DNA from: Rhizobium sp. CF122
Lineage (GTDB): Bacteria; Pseudomonadota; Alphaproteobacteria; Rhizobiales; Rhizobiaceae
Assembly: GCF_000282035.1 (NCBI RefSeq)
Contig: NZ_AKKA01000087.1
Span: 124,001-188,000, forward strand
Direction of reading: 5' to 3'
DNA: 64,000 bases
Made by a program: the position numbers and the translations under genes. Below the pieces are notes generated by a model. The model had not been told where the DNA came from. It made no database searches and worked only from the letters and a program-made list of their open reading frames with translations. This document shows, one piece after another, positions 34,795 through 44,431 of the stretch (position 1 is the first letter of the stretch; every line of letters begins with the position of its first letter).

Positions 34795-34905
34795 GACGAG
34801 AATGGAATGGAAAAAATAAAATATAAATTTAGAATATATGGCAAATAACCAAAAATAATATGAATGGATTCAAATAGAATAAAATAATAAATAATATACA
34901 ATCCG
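34795..34905. other. Extremely AT-rich tract
   Basis: About 110 bases that are well over 80 percent A+T, with runs such as AAAAAATAAAATATAAAT and AAATAATAAATAATATAC, in a window that is otherwise GC-rich. It lies just upstream of the gene at 34968. It may be a promoter, a bent-DNA or silencer-binding region, or part of a foreign insert. Confidence 0.7.
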
Positions 34906-34967
34906 CACTTTGTTTATTGTGCTATTATCCTTTTGCGCAATATTGCGTGCTTTCACTCAGATTGGAT

Positions 34968-35324
34968 ATGGACATGCAAGACATGACCTGGCTTCGCCCC
35001 GGCCTATGGGGAGCAGTATGCGGCGCGGCCGCGCTTGCGATCGTCGGCTTCACATGGGGCGGGTGGATGACCAATGGCAGTGCTCAAAAAGCAGCCGGGA
35101 TCGAGCGAACCTCGGCCATCGCGGCTGCGCTCACGCCCTATTGCCTCGAGAGGGCCAAAACGGATCCGGCTTCGGCAGAGATCATGGCCGCACTCAAGGC
35201 AGCCGGTACATACGGGCGTAGCGACGTTATCAAGAAGGCAGGCTGGGCAACGCCGCTTGGCAGCAGCGAGCCAAATGCAGACCTTGCGCAGGCATGCCAG
35301 ATTGCGCTTGGAAGCGCGGGCTAA
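34968..35324 (+). CDS. Hypothetical membrane-anchored protein
   Basis: 118 residues from the ATG at 34968 (MDMQDMTWLRPG); the open frame begins at 34917. One membrane helix at about 10-32 (LWGAVCGAAALAIVGFTWGGW) precedes a small periplasmic or cytoplasmic domain with AAALTPYCLERAKTDPAS and GYGRS-like turns. The pattern GxxxGxxxAxxxGFxxGGW plus a single conserved-looking Cys occurs in small rhizobial proteins of unknown role. Function unknown. Confidence 0.65.
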   Translation: MDMQDMTWLRPGLWGAVCGAAALAIVGFTWGGWMTNGSAQKAAGIERTSAIAAALTPYCLERAKTDPASAEIMAALKAAGTYGRSDVIKKAGWATPLGSSEPNADLAQACQIALGSAG

Positions 35325-35428
35325 TTTCATGGCCTTGGAAGGATCGCGGAGCCTGAATGGAGGGAGCCATGCCCTGAGCGCAAAACTATCCGGTAGCGAT
35401 CAGTCAAACACAGATCGACGGATGACCG

Positions 35429-35752
35429 ATGCTCAAGGATAAAATCACCAAACCTGCCTCCTTCGGCAGAAGAAGGAATGGTAGCGCTAACGAAAGCCGC
35501 CCGATAGCTAGCCCATCGGCTGAGGAATTGATCGTTCAGGCTTCAGACGCTCGCGCCACGCTGTGCAGCCGACACGGCGACACACCAGGGAATGTCGTTG
35601 CGGAGGTTCAATTGCCGACCGAAGAGCTTGGTGGTTTCGAGGTGGAAAGCAAGACCTCATTATTCGAAAAGGTCCCCACGATGAAGGAGCTTGAACTGGC
35701 ACGGGATCGTCATGACAGAAAGGTTGCCTTCAAGGACGCCGATCGGCGATAA
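35429..35752 (+). CDS. Hypothetical protein
   Basis: 107 residues starting MLKDKITKPASFGRRRNG, charged and without membrane segments. I recognise no domain. The stop lies within the frame of the next small region. Codon use is plausible but there is no supporting context, so the call is weak. Confidence 0.4.
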   Translation: MLKDKITKPASFGRRRNGSANESRPIASPSAEELIVQASDARATLCSRHGDTPGNVVAEVQLPTEELGGFEVESKTSLFEKVPTMKELELARDRHDRKVAFKDADRR

Positions 35753-35837
35753 TTCAACGCCGCGTTCAGCTTGGAACCCTAAGGCTGCCGCGCGGAAGGC
35801 GGCGCGCAGCGAAGGGCGTATTTTGGAGACGAGTACG

Positions 35838-35960
35838 ATGGCCGACCCTGATCGCTATTCTGGGAGACCGCCGAAGCGCGGTCGCGGCGTATGGATAGTG
35901 ATTCTTATGGTAGCGGCCTTAGCGCTGTTGGCGGGATGGTTTTCTGGATTTTTGGGCTGA
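35838..35960 (+). CDS. Small single-pass membrane protein
   Basis: 40 residues: a charged start (MADPDRYSGRPPKRGRG) and one membrane helix (WIVILMVAALALLAGWF) ending shortly after. The ATG at 35838 has TGGAGACG upstream; the frame also extends back to 35691. Small proteins of this design are frequent in rhizobia and unassigned. The positive-inside pattern puts the N-terminus in the cytoplasm. Confidence 0.5.
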   Translation: MADPDRYSGRPPKRGRGVWIVILMVAALALLAGWFSGFLG

Positions 35961-36314
35961 ACTGGGACACAATTGGCCCCTTGCAGCCGCGATTCACGTT
36001 GATGCGGATCAGCAGGACCGGAGTCGTTGGCTCGGATCTATGCCCACCGGCACTGGATGTCTCTTCCAAGACTTCATCACGGGAGGCATTGCTTGCATGG
36101 TTCGAGAGCATTTCGAGCGAACACCTGCACCCGTCAGGCATTGAGGTCGGCCGAAACGACAACTTCCAAACCTGCGATGTCTAATGTAATCGCAGCCGCT
36201 CACTTGCCTAACGGCCTACGATCACTCTGGATCGAATTTCAGCCTAAGACCCGTCCACGTGCAGCAGACACCTGCCGACCGACAGGATCAGTCGAGTGTC
36301 ATGAGGATTGCGTG
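35961..36314. other. Stretch without a supported gene
   Basis: 354 bases. A 60-codon frame starting at 36002 is open but has no ribosome site and no known relatives that I can name. Confidence 0.3.
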
Positions 36315-36473
36315 ATGTACAACGCCAAGCGCGACGGTTACGGGAACGGTGCAAACCTTGCGATTCCGTCAATGGGCGAGATCGAGGGCCGCATAGCCGT
36401 TCTAAAGGTTGTCGCAATACGTCTTACCAAGCGTGGGGGGACGCGCCGATCTATTCCGGTGTTCGACAGCTAA
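36315..36473 (+). CDS. Possible small protein
   Basis: 52 residues (MYNAKRDGYGNGANLAIPSM onward), basic, ending VFDS. No domain recognised and no clear ribosome site. Listed because the frame has a start and a plausible codon pattern between otherwise empty stretches. Confidence 0.25.
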   Translation: MYNAKRDGYGNGANLAIPSMGEIEGRIAVLKVVAIRLTKRGGTRRSIPVFDS

Positions 36474-36868
36474 GTGGACCGCGTCATTTCCGGATTGCGT
36501 CTGTCCTGCAACTTGGATCAATTCTGTCCTTGGCTACTAAGATGGTCCAGCGCCAAGAGTAAAGCAGCGACGCGGTTTATCGAAGAAAGGCAATCTGCCA
36601 AACCGGAATAGTTTTCGACTAGCCAGTTGAGCGCTGCGCTCAGTACCAGCGACCGCGACCGTAAAAGCCGCCGCCTTTGGCCACCTCACGGGTAGTCCAC
36701 GCCTCATCGATTTTCCAGGGCAGGCCGCCCAGCTGGCGATCGGACGCAAATGACGTTTGCCAACCATTCCGCTAACGCGCATAGTGTTTGTAGCAGCAGC
36801 TAATGCCAAGGGCGCTACTGCCTAGGGTTCCATCCCCTCGGCCCCAACAAGTAAAGGAGGACGCGCAA
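36474..36868. other. Stretch without an intact gene
   Basis: 395 bases. On the minus strand around 36640-36750 a frame reads QLGGLPWKIDEAWTTREVAK and ends GGGFYGRGRWY with a stop, which looks like a protein end, but it has no start upstream. It may be a remnant. Confidence 0.3.
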
Positions 36869-37018
36869 ATGTCTTCCATCACAACCCGCCGCCATATCGA
36901 AAACTTCATGGGCGGAGTTCGCCGATTTCATTACGGCAATTTCGCTGTTGAGGGATCACTGTTGTTCGGCTTGGCATTCGTCACAGCCATGTTGTTGTAC
37001 GGCGTAATTTGGCACTGA
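36869..37018 (+). CDS. Small membrane protein
   Basis: 49 residues with an exemplary AAAGGAGG ribosome site eight bases upstream of the ATG. The N-terminal half is polar (SSITTRRHIENFMGGVRRFH) and the C-terminal half is one membrane helix (GSLLFGLAFVTAMLLYGVIW). Function unknown. The strong ribosome site is the best reason to believe it is translated. Confidence 0.6.
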   Translation: MSSITTRRHIENFMGGVRRFHYGNFAVEGSLLFGLAFVTAMLLYGVIWH

Positions 37019-37912
37019 GCGTTAGTCCATTCGGCCAAGAGATTCATAACATTGCGATCTCACCGTTTCCGGCCATCCGGACATCATCTCGGGATCAATC
37101 GAAGCCCGGCGGGCCCGTTACGTTGACTACGTTTGTTGCGAAGGATTGGTCCGAGGTTGATTTCACGCAGTCCCGGCTATGGCTTTCCACTCAGCCGCAG
37201 CAGTCAGCCTATAACGGCGACCTCACTCTTCGAGATAATCCGATTTGACGCGTCTCTTTGGCCGTTTGGCGTGTTAGAAAGTCCAGCCTGCGTAAATCTA
37301 CAACCTCTATGCAATCAGGCCGCTGTACCATTTTCCTGTTGAGGTACCGGTGTTGTAGGCTGGTGCGACCGGGCCTTCCCGTTAGGAGCGACCCAAAGCC
37401 CCCTGTGCCGTGAGCACCTGTTGCGGACCGGTGTCCCGAGGGGACGGCAGCGACGGATGTCTGGTGGGAGGTTGCGCCATTGAGCGCCAATACAGGGAAT
37501 GACGCGTGTCGCGGTGTGGCGGCACCCGGGCAGTGGATCTGGCTAAACTGCCGGAGCCCGTATTCCGCAGCCGCCCGAACGGCATCGTCACCGCCGCCCA
37601 GACGCTTGGACCCTGTCACGTCAACGACGTTCCCGAGCGTGAGGACGTGTCGGAAGGCAAGGTTGGCCTACCGATGCCTATGGCCGTCAGGATCGTGCAT
37701 GCCCCGCCGCCTTTCCTGGAAATATCTCCAGAATGCCCCCGCTAAGACCCTTCGCCTAGCACCTGGCCGCTGAATGCAGATTCGAAATTAGGAAGTGCGG
37801 CGACATCAATAGGTCGCGACCAGACAGATCGTTCCCGTCAGAAGGGTGCATGATCAGGGCAGAGTCGACTGGGGACATGATCTGCAGTGTCCCAAATCGC
37901 GAAAGGACCCGC
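37019..37912. other. Long gene-poor stretch
   Basis: 894 bases with only short frames on both strands. A frame at 37506-37745 (FRSRPNGIVTAAQTLGPC) has a coding-like look but matches nothing I can name, and the overlapping minus frame 37209-37619 is equally unsupported. Probably decayed DNA between two gene blocks. Confidence 0.35.
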
Positions 37913-38824
37913 ATGTCCATTCAATCGCCTGGCCCCACCGAAAAGGGCATGCTGCAGTTTCTCGCGATTTGCGATGCCTTTTATCCGCCACAAGCCGTTG
38001 GAGCATCGATCGAACAGCAGCGGCGTTGGTACAACGCCCTTTGCGTACGCTTCGACCGCCCGCTGCCCGCCGAGATGATCTTTTCGGACGGCATGCTCCA
38101 GCGCATACCGATCCGGCGCTACCGTCCGCGGGAAATCGCCACGCGAACCATTCTGCTCTATCTTCACGGCGGTGGCTTCGTTGTCGGCTCACTCGAGAGC
38201 CACCATGCCATCTGCGCCGAGATCGCCGATTTTGCCGGTGCGGAACTGGTTTCCGTCGATTACCGGCTGGCCCCTGAATATCGCTGGCCGGCACAGACAG
38301 ATGATGCGTTTGCCGTGCTGAAGCATCTGCTTTGCGCCAACAACAGCGTCGTGCTGATCGGCGACAGCGCCGGCGGAAATCTTGCGGCTGGCCTTGCATT
38401 GCGTGCACGCGATGAGGGCCTGCCGGGCGTCGTCGGCCAGGTCCTGATCTATCCGGCGCTCGGCGGAGACCTTGCCACGGGCTCCTATGTCGAAATGGCC
38501 GCAGCGCCCGGCCTGACGACAGCGGATGTCGCCTACTACCGCGAAATCCTTCAGGCGCCGGCAGGCAATGAGATCGCCGCGCCGTTGCAGGCATCTTCGC
38601 TTGCCGGACTGCCACCGGCCTTCATCACGGTCGCGCATTTCGATCCGCTCCGAGACGACGGCCGGCAATATGCCGCCCGGCTCGCCGCCGAAGACATCGA
38701 GGTATGGTTTCGAGAAGAGCCGCAGATGGTGCACGCCTGGTTGCGTGCCCGCCACATGAGCGATGGCGCGCGCGACGGCTTCTATGCCGTGTGCGACGCC
38801 ATCAGGCGTTTTGCGACGGCCTGA
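37913..38824 (+). CDS. Alpha/beta hydrolase, HSL-family esterase
   Basis: 303 residues with the hormone-sensitive-lipase oxyanion motif HGGGF (His85-), VSVDYRLAPEYRWPA and the nucleophile elbow GDSAGG (Ser152); the acid and His lie in DPLRDDG and MVHAW. No signal peptide, so cytoplasmic. ATG at 37913 follows AAAGGA; the frame extends to 37850. It ends three bases from the convergent CocE-type hydrolase of the carnitine block. Hydrolysis of an acyl ester such as an acylcarnitine is a guess from context only. Confidence 0.9.
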   Translation: MSIQSPGPTEKGMLQFLAICDAFYPPQAVGASIEQQRRWYNALCVRFDRPLPAEMIFSDGMLQRIPIRRYRPREIATRTILLYLHGGGFVVGSLESHHAICAEIADFAGAELVSVDYRLAPEYRWPAQTDDAFAVLKHLLCANNSVVLIGDSAGGNLAAGLALRARDEGLPGVVGQVLIYPALGGDLATGSYVEMAAAPGLTTADVAYYREILQAPAGNEIAAPLQASSLAGLPPAFITVAHFDPLRDDGRQYAARLAAEDIEVWFREEPQMVHAWLRARHMSDGARDGFYAVCDAIRRFATA

Positions 38825-38827
38825 CGA

Positions 38828-40831
38828 TCACATCAGGTCGCGCGCGATCCGCGTTTCGGGAAAGATCTTTTCGAATATCTGCACGTCGCCCTCAAACGCC
38901 GTGACAACTGCGCTGACGATCCAATCGGTCCCGGTGCATGCAATCCGAGCGGTCGCGACCGTCCGCACGACCCAACCGGGGCGGCGCATGTCGCAGGTCC
39001 AGGTCGACGTGCCGGTCATCGACAGCGGATCATCCGGCGCAATTGACCAGACTTCTTCCCGCAATTGCCGCGTCGACAGGCCGGTCTGGGGATGCTCGTA
39101 AAGTCCGGTATCCTCGTGGATGTGATACTCCGTCCGGTTGGCCGAAAGATTGCGGATGACCTGCCGCTTTGTTGCTGCGGCTTTATGCTCGATATATTTC
39201 GGCAGCGGATCGGGATTGGCCGGTTCCTTGATTTCGATCCTCCTGAAATCACCGAGCAATGGCAGTGCCAGGCCGAGAGATGCGAGATCGATCTCGACCC
39301 CTTCGTCTTCCGGCGGTGGCAGGATCATCGGCCAATATGCGCTGGAAAGCGAAAGACGGATACGATGGCCCTTGCGGAAGCGATAACCGCAGGCATCAAG
39401 CACGAGCCGGACCGACACCTTCTCGCCTGGAGCCAGCGGTTTGGGATCGGCATTGCCATCGCGGTGGGTGAGATTGACGACGCCAAAGGCGGCACGCGTT
39501 GCCGTGCCATCCGGATGGACGTCGATGAGCCGGGCACAGAGATTGCCACCTGTGGCGTGGGCGCGCAGCGCAAGCGTAAGCACGGGCCGACCGAGATAAT
39601 CGCAATCCCCGGCAAGCGGTACTGTCTCGAAGACCAGCGAGCCGGCATCGTCCGCACGCTGGTCGATTGCCATTTCGGCGTCTGGCTTCAGCGTGAAATA
39701 TTCACCGGATGCCGTCCCGGTGTCGAGCGGAGAGCGCAGATAGACCATATGATCGGGCGCGTGCGGGATCGGCATGCCCTGCGTCAAACGGCCGAATTGC
39801 TCGACATAGAAGCATTCCATCTGCGGTGGCGACCAGGCGTCCTTGGCGATCCAGAAGCCTGGATCGGCGTCGCGCCGCGCGGCAGGGCGCACGGCATCGA
39901 GAATATAGGCGCGTGCCTGCGGTAATCCGTCGGTCCCATTGTCCTCGCCGCGCAGCCATTTGTTCCACCAGGCGATCGCTTCGCCATGGAAATCGGCGCG
40001 GGGCTTCGGCCAGGCGAAGTGCGGATATTTGTGGACCCAGGGGCCGATCAGCGCCTTCGCCTTGCTCCCCAGGCCCTCGACCGCCATCAGTGGCGTATTG
40101 CGGTAGCCGTCGGCCCAGCCGGCGATGACGAGTGTGGGGATCTGCACGCTCGAAAAATCCTCGCAAATCGAGCCGTGACGCCAGAAAGCGTCGCGCCGCT
40201 GGTGTGCCAGCCACTCCTCCATCAGGAAGGGTTCGCCCGCCAGGCGTTCCAGCCACATCTCCTTCCAGCGCTCGCCGACAAGCGCGGGGTCGGGTGGGCG
40301 CGATTGATAGCCGAGCATGGTCGCGGCCCATGAAAGCTGTGCGGAGAGGTGGCAGCCGTTCTTGTAGTGGATGTCGTCGTTATAGCGGTCGACGGTCGAG
40401 GCGATCGATATGATGGCCTTGAGCGCGGGCGGGCGCAGCGCTGCGACCTGCAGGCTGTTGAAGCCGCCCCAGGAGATGCCCATCATGCCGACCGAGCCGT
40501 TCGACCATGGCTGTTCTGCGATCCAGGCTATCAATTCGCAGGCATTGGCGAGTTCGAGCTCGGTATATTCGCCGTCGATAACGCCGTCGGATTCACCGGA
40601 CCCTCTGATATCGACGCGCACCCCGGCAATGCCGGCCGCGGCAAAGACGGGATAGGTGGATTCGTCGCGCAGGCTGGTTCCGTCGCGCTTGCGGTAGGGT
40701 AGGAATTCTAACACCGCCGGCACCGGCTCTGCCTCGGCATTGTCAGGCATCCAGATCCGCGCCGCCAGCCGCGTTCCGTCCTTGAGCATGATCCATTCGT
40801 TTTCGATGACAGTGAAGCTGCGGTTAGTCAT
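38828..40831 (-). CDS. CocE/NonD-family hydrolase (X-Pro dipeptidyl-peptidase type)
   Basis: 667 residues: an S15-type alpha/beta hydrolase domain with MLKDGTRLAARIWMPD, the nucleophile Ser120 in GMMGISWGGFNSL, a lid insert, then a C-terminal jelly-roll domain (about 430-660, with FRKGHRIRLSLSSAYWP). Members cleave esters or amides of small acids. No signal peptide is evident. ATG 40831 is preferred to the TTG at 40885, which overlaps the ABC gene. As the last gene after an ABC importer in the carnitine operon, it may hydrolyse an imported ester or amide such as an acylcarnitine. Confidence 0.88.
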   Translation of the reverse strand: MTNRSFTVIENEWIMLKDGTRLAARIWMPDNAEAEPVPAVLEFLPYRKRDGTSLRDESTYPVFAAAGIAGVRVDIRGSGESDGVIDGEYTELELANACELIAWIAEQPWSNGSVGMMGISWGGFNSLQVAALRPPALKAIISIASTVDRYNDDIHYKNGCHLSAQLSWAATMLGYQSRPPDPALVGERWKEMWLERLAGEPFLMEEWLAHQRRDAFWRHGSICEDFSSVQIPTLVIAGWADGYRNTPLMAVEGLGSKAKALIGPWVHKYPHFAWPKPRADFHGEAIAWWNKWLRGEDNGTDGLPQARAYILDAVRPAARRDADPGFWIAKDAWSPPQMECFYVEQFGRLTQGMPIPHAPDHMVYLRSPLDTGTASGEYFTLKPDAEMAIDQRADDAGSLVFETVPLAGDCDYLGRPVLTLALRAHATGGNLCARLIDVHPDGTATRAAFGVVNLTHRDGNADPKPLAPGEKVSVRLVLDACGYRFRKGHRIRLSLSSAYWPMILPPPEDEGVEIDLASLGLALPLLGDFRRIEIKEPANPDPLPKYIEHKAAATKRQVIRNLSANRTEYHIHEDTGLYEHPQTGLSTRQLREEVWSIAPDDPLSMTGTSTWTCDMRRPGWVVRTVATARIACTGTDWIVSAVVTAFEGDVQIFEKIFPETRIARDLM

Positions 40832-40881
40832 TGTATAGTTCCATGTTTCATTACGCCTGCTGGTCTCGAACGACCGCTTGG

Positions 40882-42513
40882 TCAATTCCCGGCGCTGGCC
40901 ATCTTTCGCGTCGTGAGCACCTTCTCCAGCCAGCCGATCTCCATTTCCGGCACGGATTTCAAGAGCAGATCCGTGTAGTCGTCAAAGGGCGGCGACAGCG
41001 CCGTCGATTTCGGGCCGAACCGCACCAGCTTGCCGCGATGCATCACCGCCACGCTGTCGGCGATCGCCCGGACGATCGCGATGTCGTGGGTGATGAAGAC
41101 ATAGGAGAGCTTCTCTTCTTCCTGCAGGCGCAAGAGCAGCTTGAGGATGCCCTCGGCCACCAGAGGATCGAGCGCCGAGGTCGGCTCGTCGCAAAGGATG
41201 AGTTCGGGCCTGGCGGCAAGTGCTCTTGCGATCGCTACGCGCTGTTTCTGGCCGCCTGACAGCTCGGCCGGGTAACGGTCGATGAAACCCTTGCCCATTT
41301 CGATCTGGTCGAGCAGTTCGTTTACCCGGGCAGTCTTTTCGCCCCCTCTCAGGCCATAATAGAAGGTCAGCGGGCGGCCGATGATGTCGCGGACCGTCTG
41401 GCGCGGGTTCATCGCTGTATCCGCCATCTGGTAGATCAGCTGTATGCGCCTCAAGTCGTCGTTCGGCCGGCTCTTGAGGCGGAGCGCAAGCGGCTTTCCA
41501 TCAAAGACGATACGTCCGCTGCTCGGGGGCAGGAGGCCGGTGATGACGCGCGCCAGGGTCGATTTGCCCGAACCGGATTCGCCGACGACGGCAAGCGTCT
41601 GCCCTTTCGGCACATGCAGACAAACATCGTGGAGCACCTTGAAGCCGTTGGAATATTCGGCGCTCACATTCTCCACCTTGAGAAGCCCGATGGACTGATC
41701 GGCGGCTTCCTCACGGTAGGCTTGCCTGACGTTGACGAGGGCACGGGTATAGTCTTGCTGCGGCGTCTTAATGATCTGCTGGACGCTGCCATATTCCACC
41801 TGCTTGCCATGGCGCAGGACCATGATGTCGTCCGAGATCTGGGCGACGACTGCAAGATCGTGGGTGATATAGAGGGCGGCGGTGTGCGTTTCCTCGATGG
41901 CGTGCTTGATCGCCGCCAAAACGTCGATCTGCGTGGTGACGTCAAGAGCCGTGGTCGGCTCGTCGAAGACAATGAGTTCGGGGTTGGAGCAGAGCGCCAT
42001 CGCCGTCATCGCACGCTGCAGCTGGCCGCCGGAGACTTGGTGGGCAAAGCGATCGCCGAAGGTCTCCGGATTGGGCAGACCCAAGACGCGGAACAGATAA
42101 AGCGCACGCTTGCGCGCCTCCTGCCTGGTCATCAGACCATGCTTGATCGAAGCTTCAATCACCTGATCGCCGAGCCTGTGCGCCGGATTGAAGGCGGCAG
42201 CCGCTGATTGCGCGACGTAGCAGACTCGCGCGCCGCGAATTTTTCGGATGCCGTTCTTGCCGAGCGCCAGGATATCGGTGCCGTCGAGCCGCACCTCGCC
42301 GCCGGTGATTTCTGCGCCGCCCCGACCATAGGCGAGGGCGGAGAGACCGATCGTCGACTTGCCGGCGCCCGATTCCCCGATCAGGCCGAGGACCTTGCCC
42401 TTCTGGAGATCGAAGGAAACGTCGTCGACGATCGTCACCCGCCTTGGCGGTTCGCCCGGCGGGTAGCTGGTCGCTTCGATCTTCAGATTGCGGACGGAAA
42501 GAAGCTCAGGCAT
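40882..42513 (-). CDS. Peptide-type ABC transporter ATPase with two fused domains (OppD-OppF like)
   Basis: 543 residues carrying two complete ATPase units. First: Walker A GESGAGKSTIG, signature VSGGQLQRAM, Walker B LIVFDEPTTALD. Second: Walker A GESGSGKSTLA, signature LSGGQKQRVAI, Walker B LILCDEPTSALD. It combines the roles of DppD and DppF and energises the two permeases encoded upstream. It overlaps the DppC-like gene by eight bases and continues the same operon. Each unit has about 260 residues. Confidence 0.95.
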   Translation of the reverse strand: MPELLSVRNLKIEATSYPPGEPPRRVTIVDDVSFDLQKGKVLGLIGESGAGKSTIGLSALAYGRGGAEITGGEVRLDGTDILALGKNGIRKIRGARVCYVAQSAAAAFNPAHRLGDQVIEASIKHGLMTRQEARKRALYLFRVLGLPNPETFGDRFAHQVSGGQLQRAMTAMALCSNPELIVFDEPTTALDVTTQIDVLAAIKHAIEETHTAALYITHDLAVVAQISDDIMVLRHGKQVEYGSVQQIIKTPQQDYTRALVNVRQAYREEAADQSIGLLKVENVSAEYSNGFKVLHDVCLHVPKGQTLAVVGESGSGKSTLARVITGLLPPSSGRIVFDGKPLALRLKSRPNDDLRRIQLIYQMADTAMNPRQTVRDIIGRPLTFYYGLRGGEKTARVNELLDQIEMGKGFIDRYPAELSGGQKQRVAIARALAARPELILCDEPTSALDPLVAEGILKLLLRLQEEEKLSYVFITHDIAIVRAIADSVAVMHRGKLVRFGPKSTALSPPFDDYTDLLLKSVPEMEIGWLEKVLTTRKMASAGN

Positions 42514-43333
42514 CGCCGCGCCCTCCCTTGAGGCTGGATGTGCGTTTCAGGAGCCAGTCGACAACGAGGTTGACGCAGACAGCAAGCACGGCGATCGCCG
42601 TGCCTGGCACAAGCGCTGCAGAAATGCCGAAGATAATACCGTCTTTGTTGTCCTTGACCATGCCGCCCCAATCGGCCGCAGGCGGTTGAATGCCGAGGCC
42701 AAGGAAGGAAAGCGTTGACAGGAACAGGATCGAGAAGGCGAAGCGCAGGCCGAACTCGGCAAGCAGCGGCGACAGGGTGTTCGGCAGGATTTCGCGGAAG
42801 ATGATCCAGAGCTTGCCTTCACCGCGCAGTTTGGCCGCCTCGACGAATTCCATCACCGCGACGTCGAGCGCCACGGCACGGCCGAGACGGTAGACGCGGG
42901 TGGAATCGAGGATCGCCATGACGAGGATCAGGACGATGATGTTCTGCGGCAGGACGGCCAGAACCACGAGCGCGAAGATCAGCGTTGGGATCGACATCAT
43001 CAGATCGTTGAAGCGCGAAAAGATCGTGTCGATAAGGCCGCGCGAAACGGCGGCGGTGAAGCTCAAGATGACGCCGAGCGAAAAGGAGATGATGGTGGCG
43101 GCGGACGAGACGAGCAGCGTCGTGCGCGCGCCGTAAATGAGGCGCGAAAGGATGTCGCGGCCGAGATTGTCGAGGCCGAAGACATATTGATCATCGGGCA
43201 GCTGCCAGACGTCGCCGACGACCTGGGTCTCGCCATAGGGGGCGATCCAGGGCGCGAAAGCCGCAAAGATGAAGGCGATCGCGATACCGCTGATGCCGAT
43301 CCAGGCGGTGATGGGGATGTCTCGCAATCTCAT
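42506..43333 (-). CDS. ABC transporter permease, DppC-like
   Basis: 275 residues, six membrane helices, with the BPD_transp_1 EAA-type loop (EFVEAAKLRGEGKLWIIFREILPNT) that contacts the ATPase. GLDNLGRDILSRLIYGARTTL is the usual DppC/OppC start after the first helix. It overlaps the upstream DppB-like gene by four bases (ATGA) and the ATPase gene by eight. Confidence 0.94.
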   Translation of the reverse strand: MRLRDIPITAWIGISGIAIAFIFAAFAPWIAPYGETQVVGDVWQLPDDQYVFGLDNLGRDILSRLIYGARTTLLVSSAATIISFSLGVILSFTAAVSRGLIDTIFSRFNDLMMSIPTLIFALVVLAVLPQNIIVLILVMAILDSTRVYRLGRAVALDVAVMEFVEAAKLRGEGKLWIIFREILPNTLSPLLAEFGLRFAFSILFLSTLSFLGLGIQPPAADWGGMVKDNKDGIIFGISAALVPGTAIAVLAVCVNLVVDWLLKRTSSLKGGRGDA

Positions 43334-44337
43334 CGCGGATGCCTCAGTCGGGGGTTGGCGATGATCGCGAGGATATCGGCCGTCATGTTGAGGAAGATGT
43401 AGACAGCCGCAAAGATCAGACCGCAGGCCTGCACGACAGGCATGTCGCGCACGGTGACCGCATCGACCATATATTGCCCCATGCCGGGATAGACGAAGAC
43501 GACTTCGACAACGACGACGCCGACCACGAGATAGGCAAGGTTCAATGCGACGACGTTGATGATCGGCGCGAGCGCATTGGGAGCGGCGTGTTTGACGATC
43601 GAGCGGAAGGCACCGAGGCCTTTCAGCTCCGCAGTCTCCATATAGGCCGACGACATGACGGATAGGATCGCCGCCCGCGTCATGCGCATCATGTGCGCGA
43701 GCACGACGAGCACCAGGGTCGCCGTCGGCAGCGCGATCGCCTTCAATCGCTCGATGAAACCCATGCTGTCGTAAACGGTGGCCGGAAAGGTGGCCATTCC
43801 GAACTTCACGGCGAAGAAGAGGATCAGCAGGTAGCCGATGAAGAATTCCGGCAGCGAGATCGCCGCAAGCGAGATCACGTTGATGATCTTATCCGGCAGG
43901 CGGTTGCGGAAGTGCACCGACAGCATGCCGAGGCCAACGGCGAGCGGCACGGAAATGACCGCTGCGAACCCCGCCAGGAAGAGCGAATTGCCGAGACGCT
44001 TGCCGATCTGCTCGCTCACCGAATTCTTGCTGGCCCAGGACGTGCCGAAGTCACCTTGGACGGCGTTACCGAGCCACTCGACGTAGCGCGTCGTTACCGG
44101 ACGGTTCAGCCCTAGGTCCTGGCGAATATTGGCAACGGCCTGCGGCGTCGCCGACTGGCCGAGATAGGTGGTTGCAAAATCGCCGGGCAGCGCTTCCAGC
44201 CCACCGAAGATCAGGATGGAAACGGCAAAAAGCAGGACGATGCTGAGCACGAAGCGCTCGAGGATGAGGGCGAGCAGCGGAAAACGCTGCCGGAACCCGA
44301 GGCCGGGCAGGATATTGCTTGGGGCCGGATTGGTCAT
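43330..44337 (-). CDS. ABC transporter permease, DppB-like
   Basis: 335 residues with a long first periplasmic loop and five further helices. Signatures are ATPQAVANIRQDLGLNRPVTTRYVEWL, typical of DppB/OppB, and the EAA-type loop YMETAELKGLGAFRSIVKHAAPNAL. FPGMG-like VYPGMGQYMVDAVTVRDMPVVQ closes the family pattern. Pairs with the DppC-like protein. Confidence 0.94.
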   Translation of the reverse strand: MTNPAPSNILPGLGFRQRFPLLALILERFVLSIVLLFAVSILIFGGLEALPGDFATTYLGQSATPQAVANIRQDLGLNRPVTTRYVEWLGNAVQGDFGTSWASKNSVSEQIGKRLGNSLFLAGFAAVISVPLAVGLGMLSVHFRNRLPDKIINVISLAAISLPEFFIGYLLILFFAVKFGMATFPATVYDSMGFIERLKAIALPTATLVLVVLAHMMRMTRAAILSVMSSAYMETAELKGLGAFRSIVKHAAPNALAPIINVVALNLAYLVVGVVVVEVVFVYPGMGQYMVDAVTVRDMPVVQACGLIFAAVYIFLNMTADILAIIANPRLRHPR

Positions 44338-44366
44338 GGCGAAGACCTCGCGCTAAAACGTCGGGA

Positions 44367-44391
44367 GGACCGCGGGTTTCACCCACGGTCC
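44367..44391 (-). repeat. Stem-loop after the substrate-binding protein gene
   Basis: GGACCGCGGG-TTTCA-CCCACGGTCC forms a ten-base stem with one mismatch, 40 bases after the binding-protein stop and upstream of the permease genes. Such hairpins commonly stabilise the binding-protein mRNA or attenuate read-through so that the binding protein is made in excess. Confidence 0.6.
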
Positions 44392-44431
44392 CGGCTTCGT
44401 TGGAGATCGGAGGGGCATGCGCCCCTTGCCA

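Noticed and set aside
37209..37619. A 136-codon minus-strand frame as a gene
   Set aside because: No recognisable domain, no ribosome site and a non-coding composition; left as part of a gene-poor stretch.
40831..40885. TTG at 40885 as start of the CocE-type hydrolase
   Set aside because: The extra 18 residues are unlike the family start, while the ATG at 40831 begins the family-typical region.
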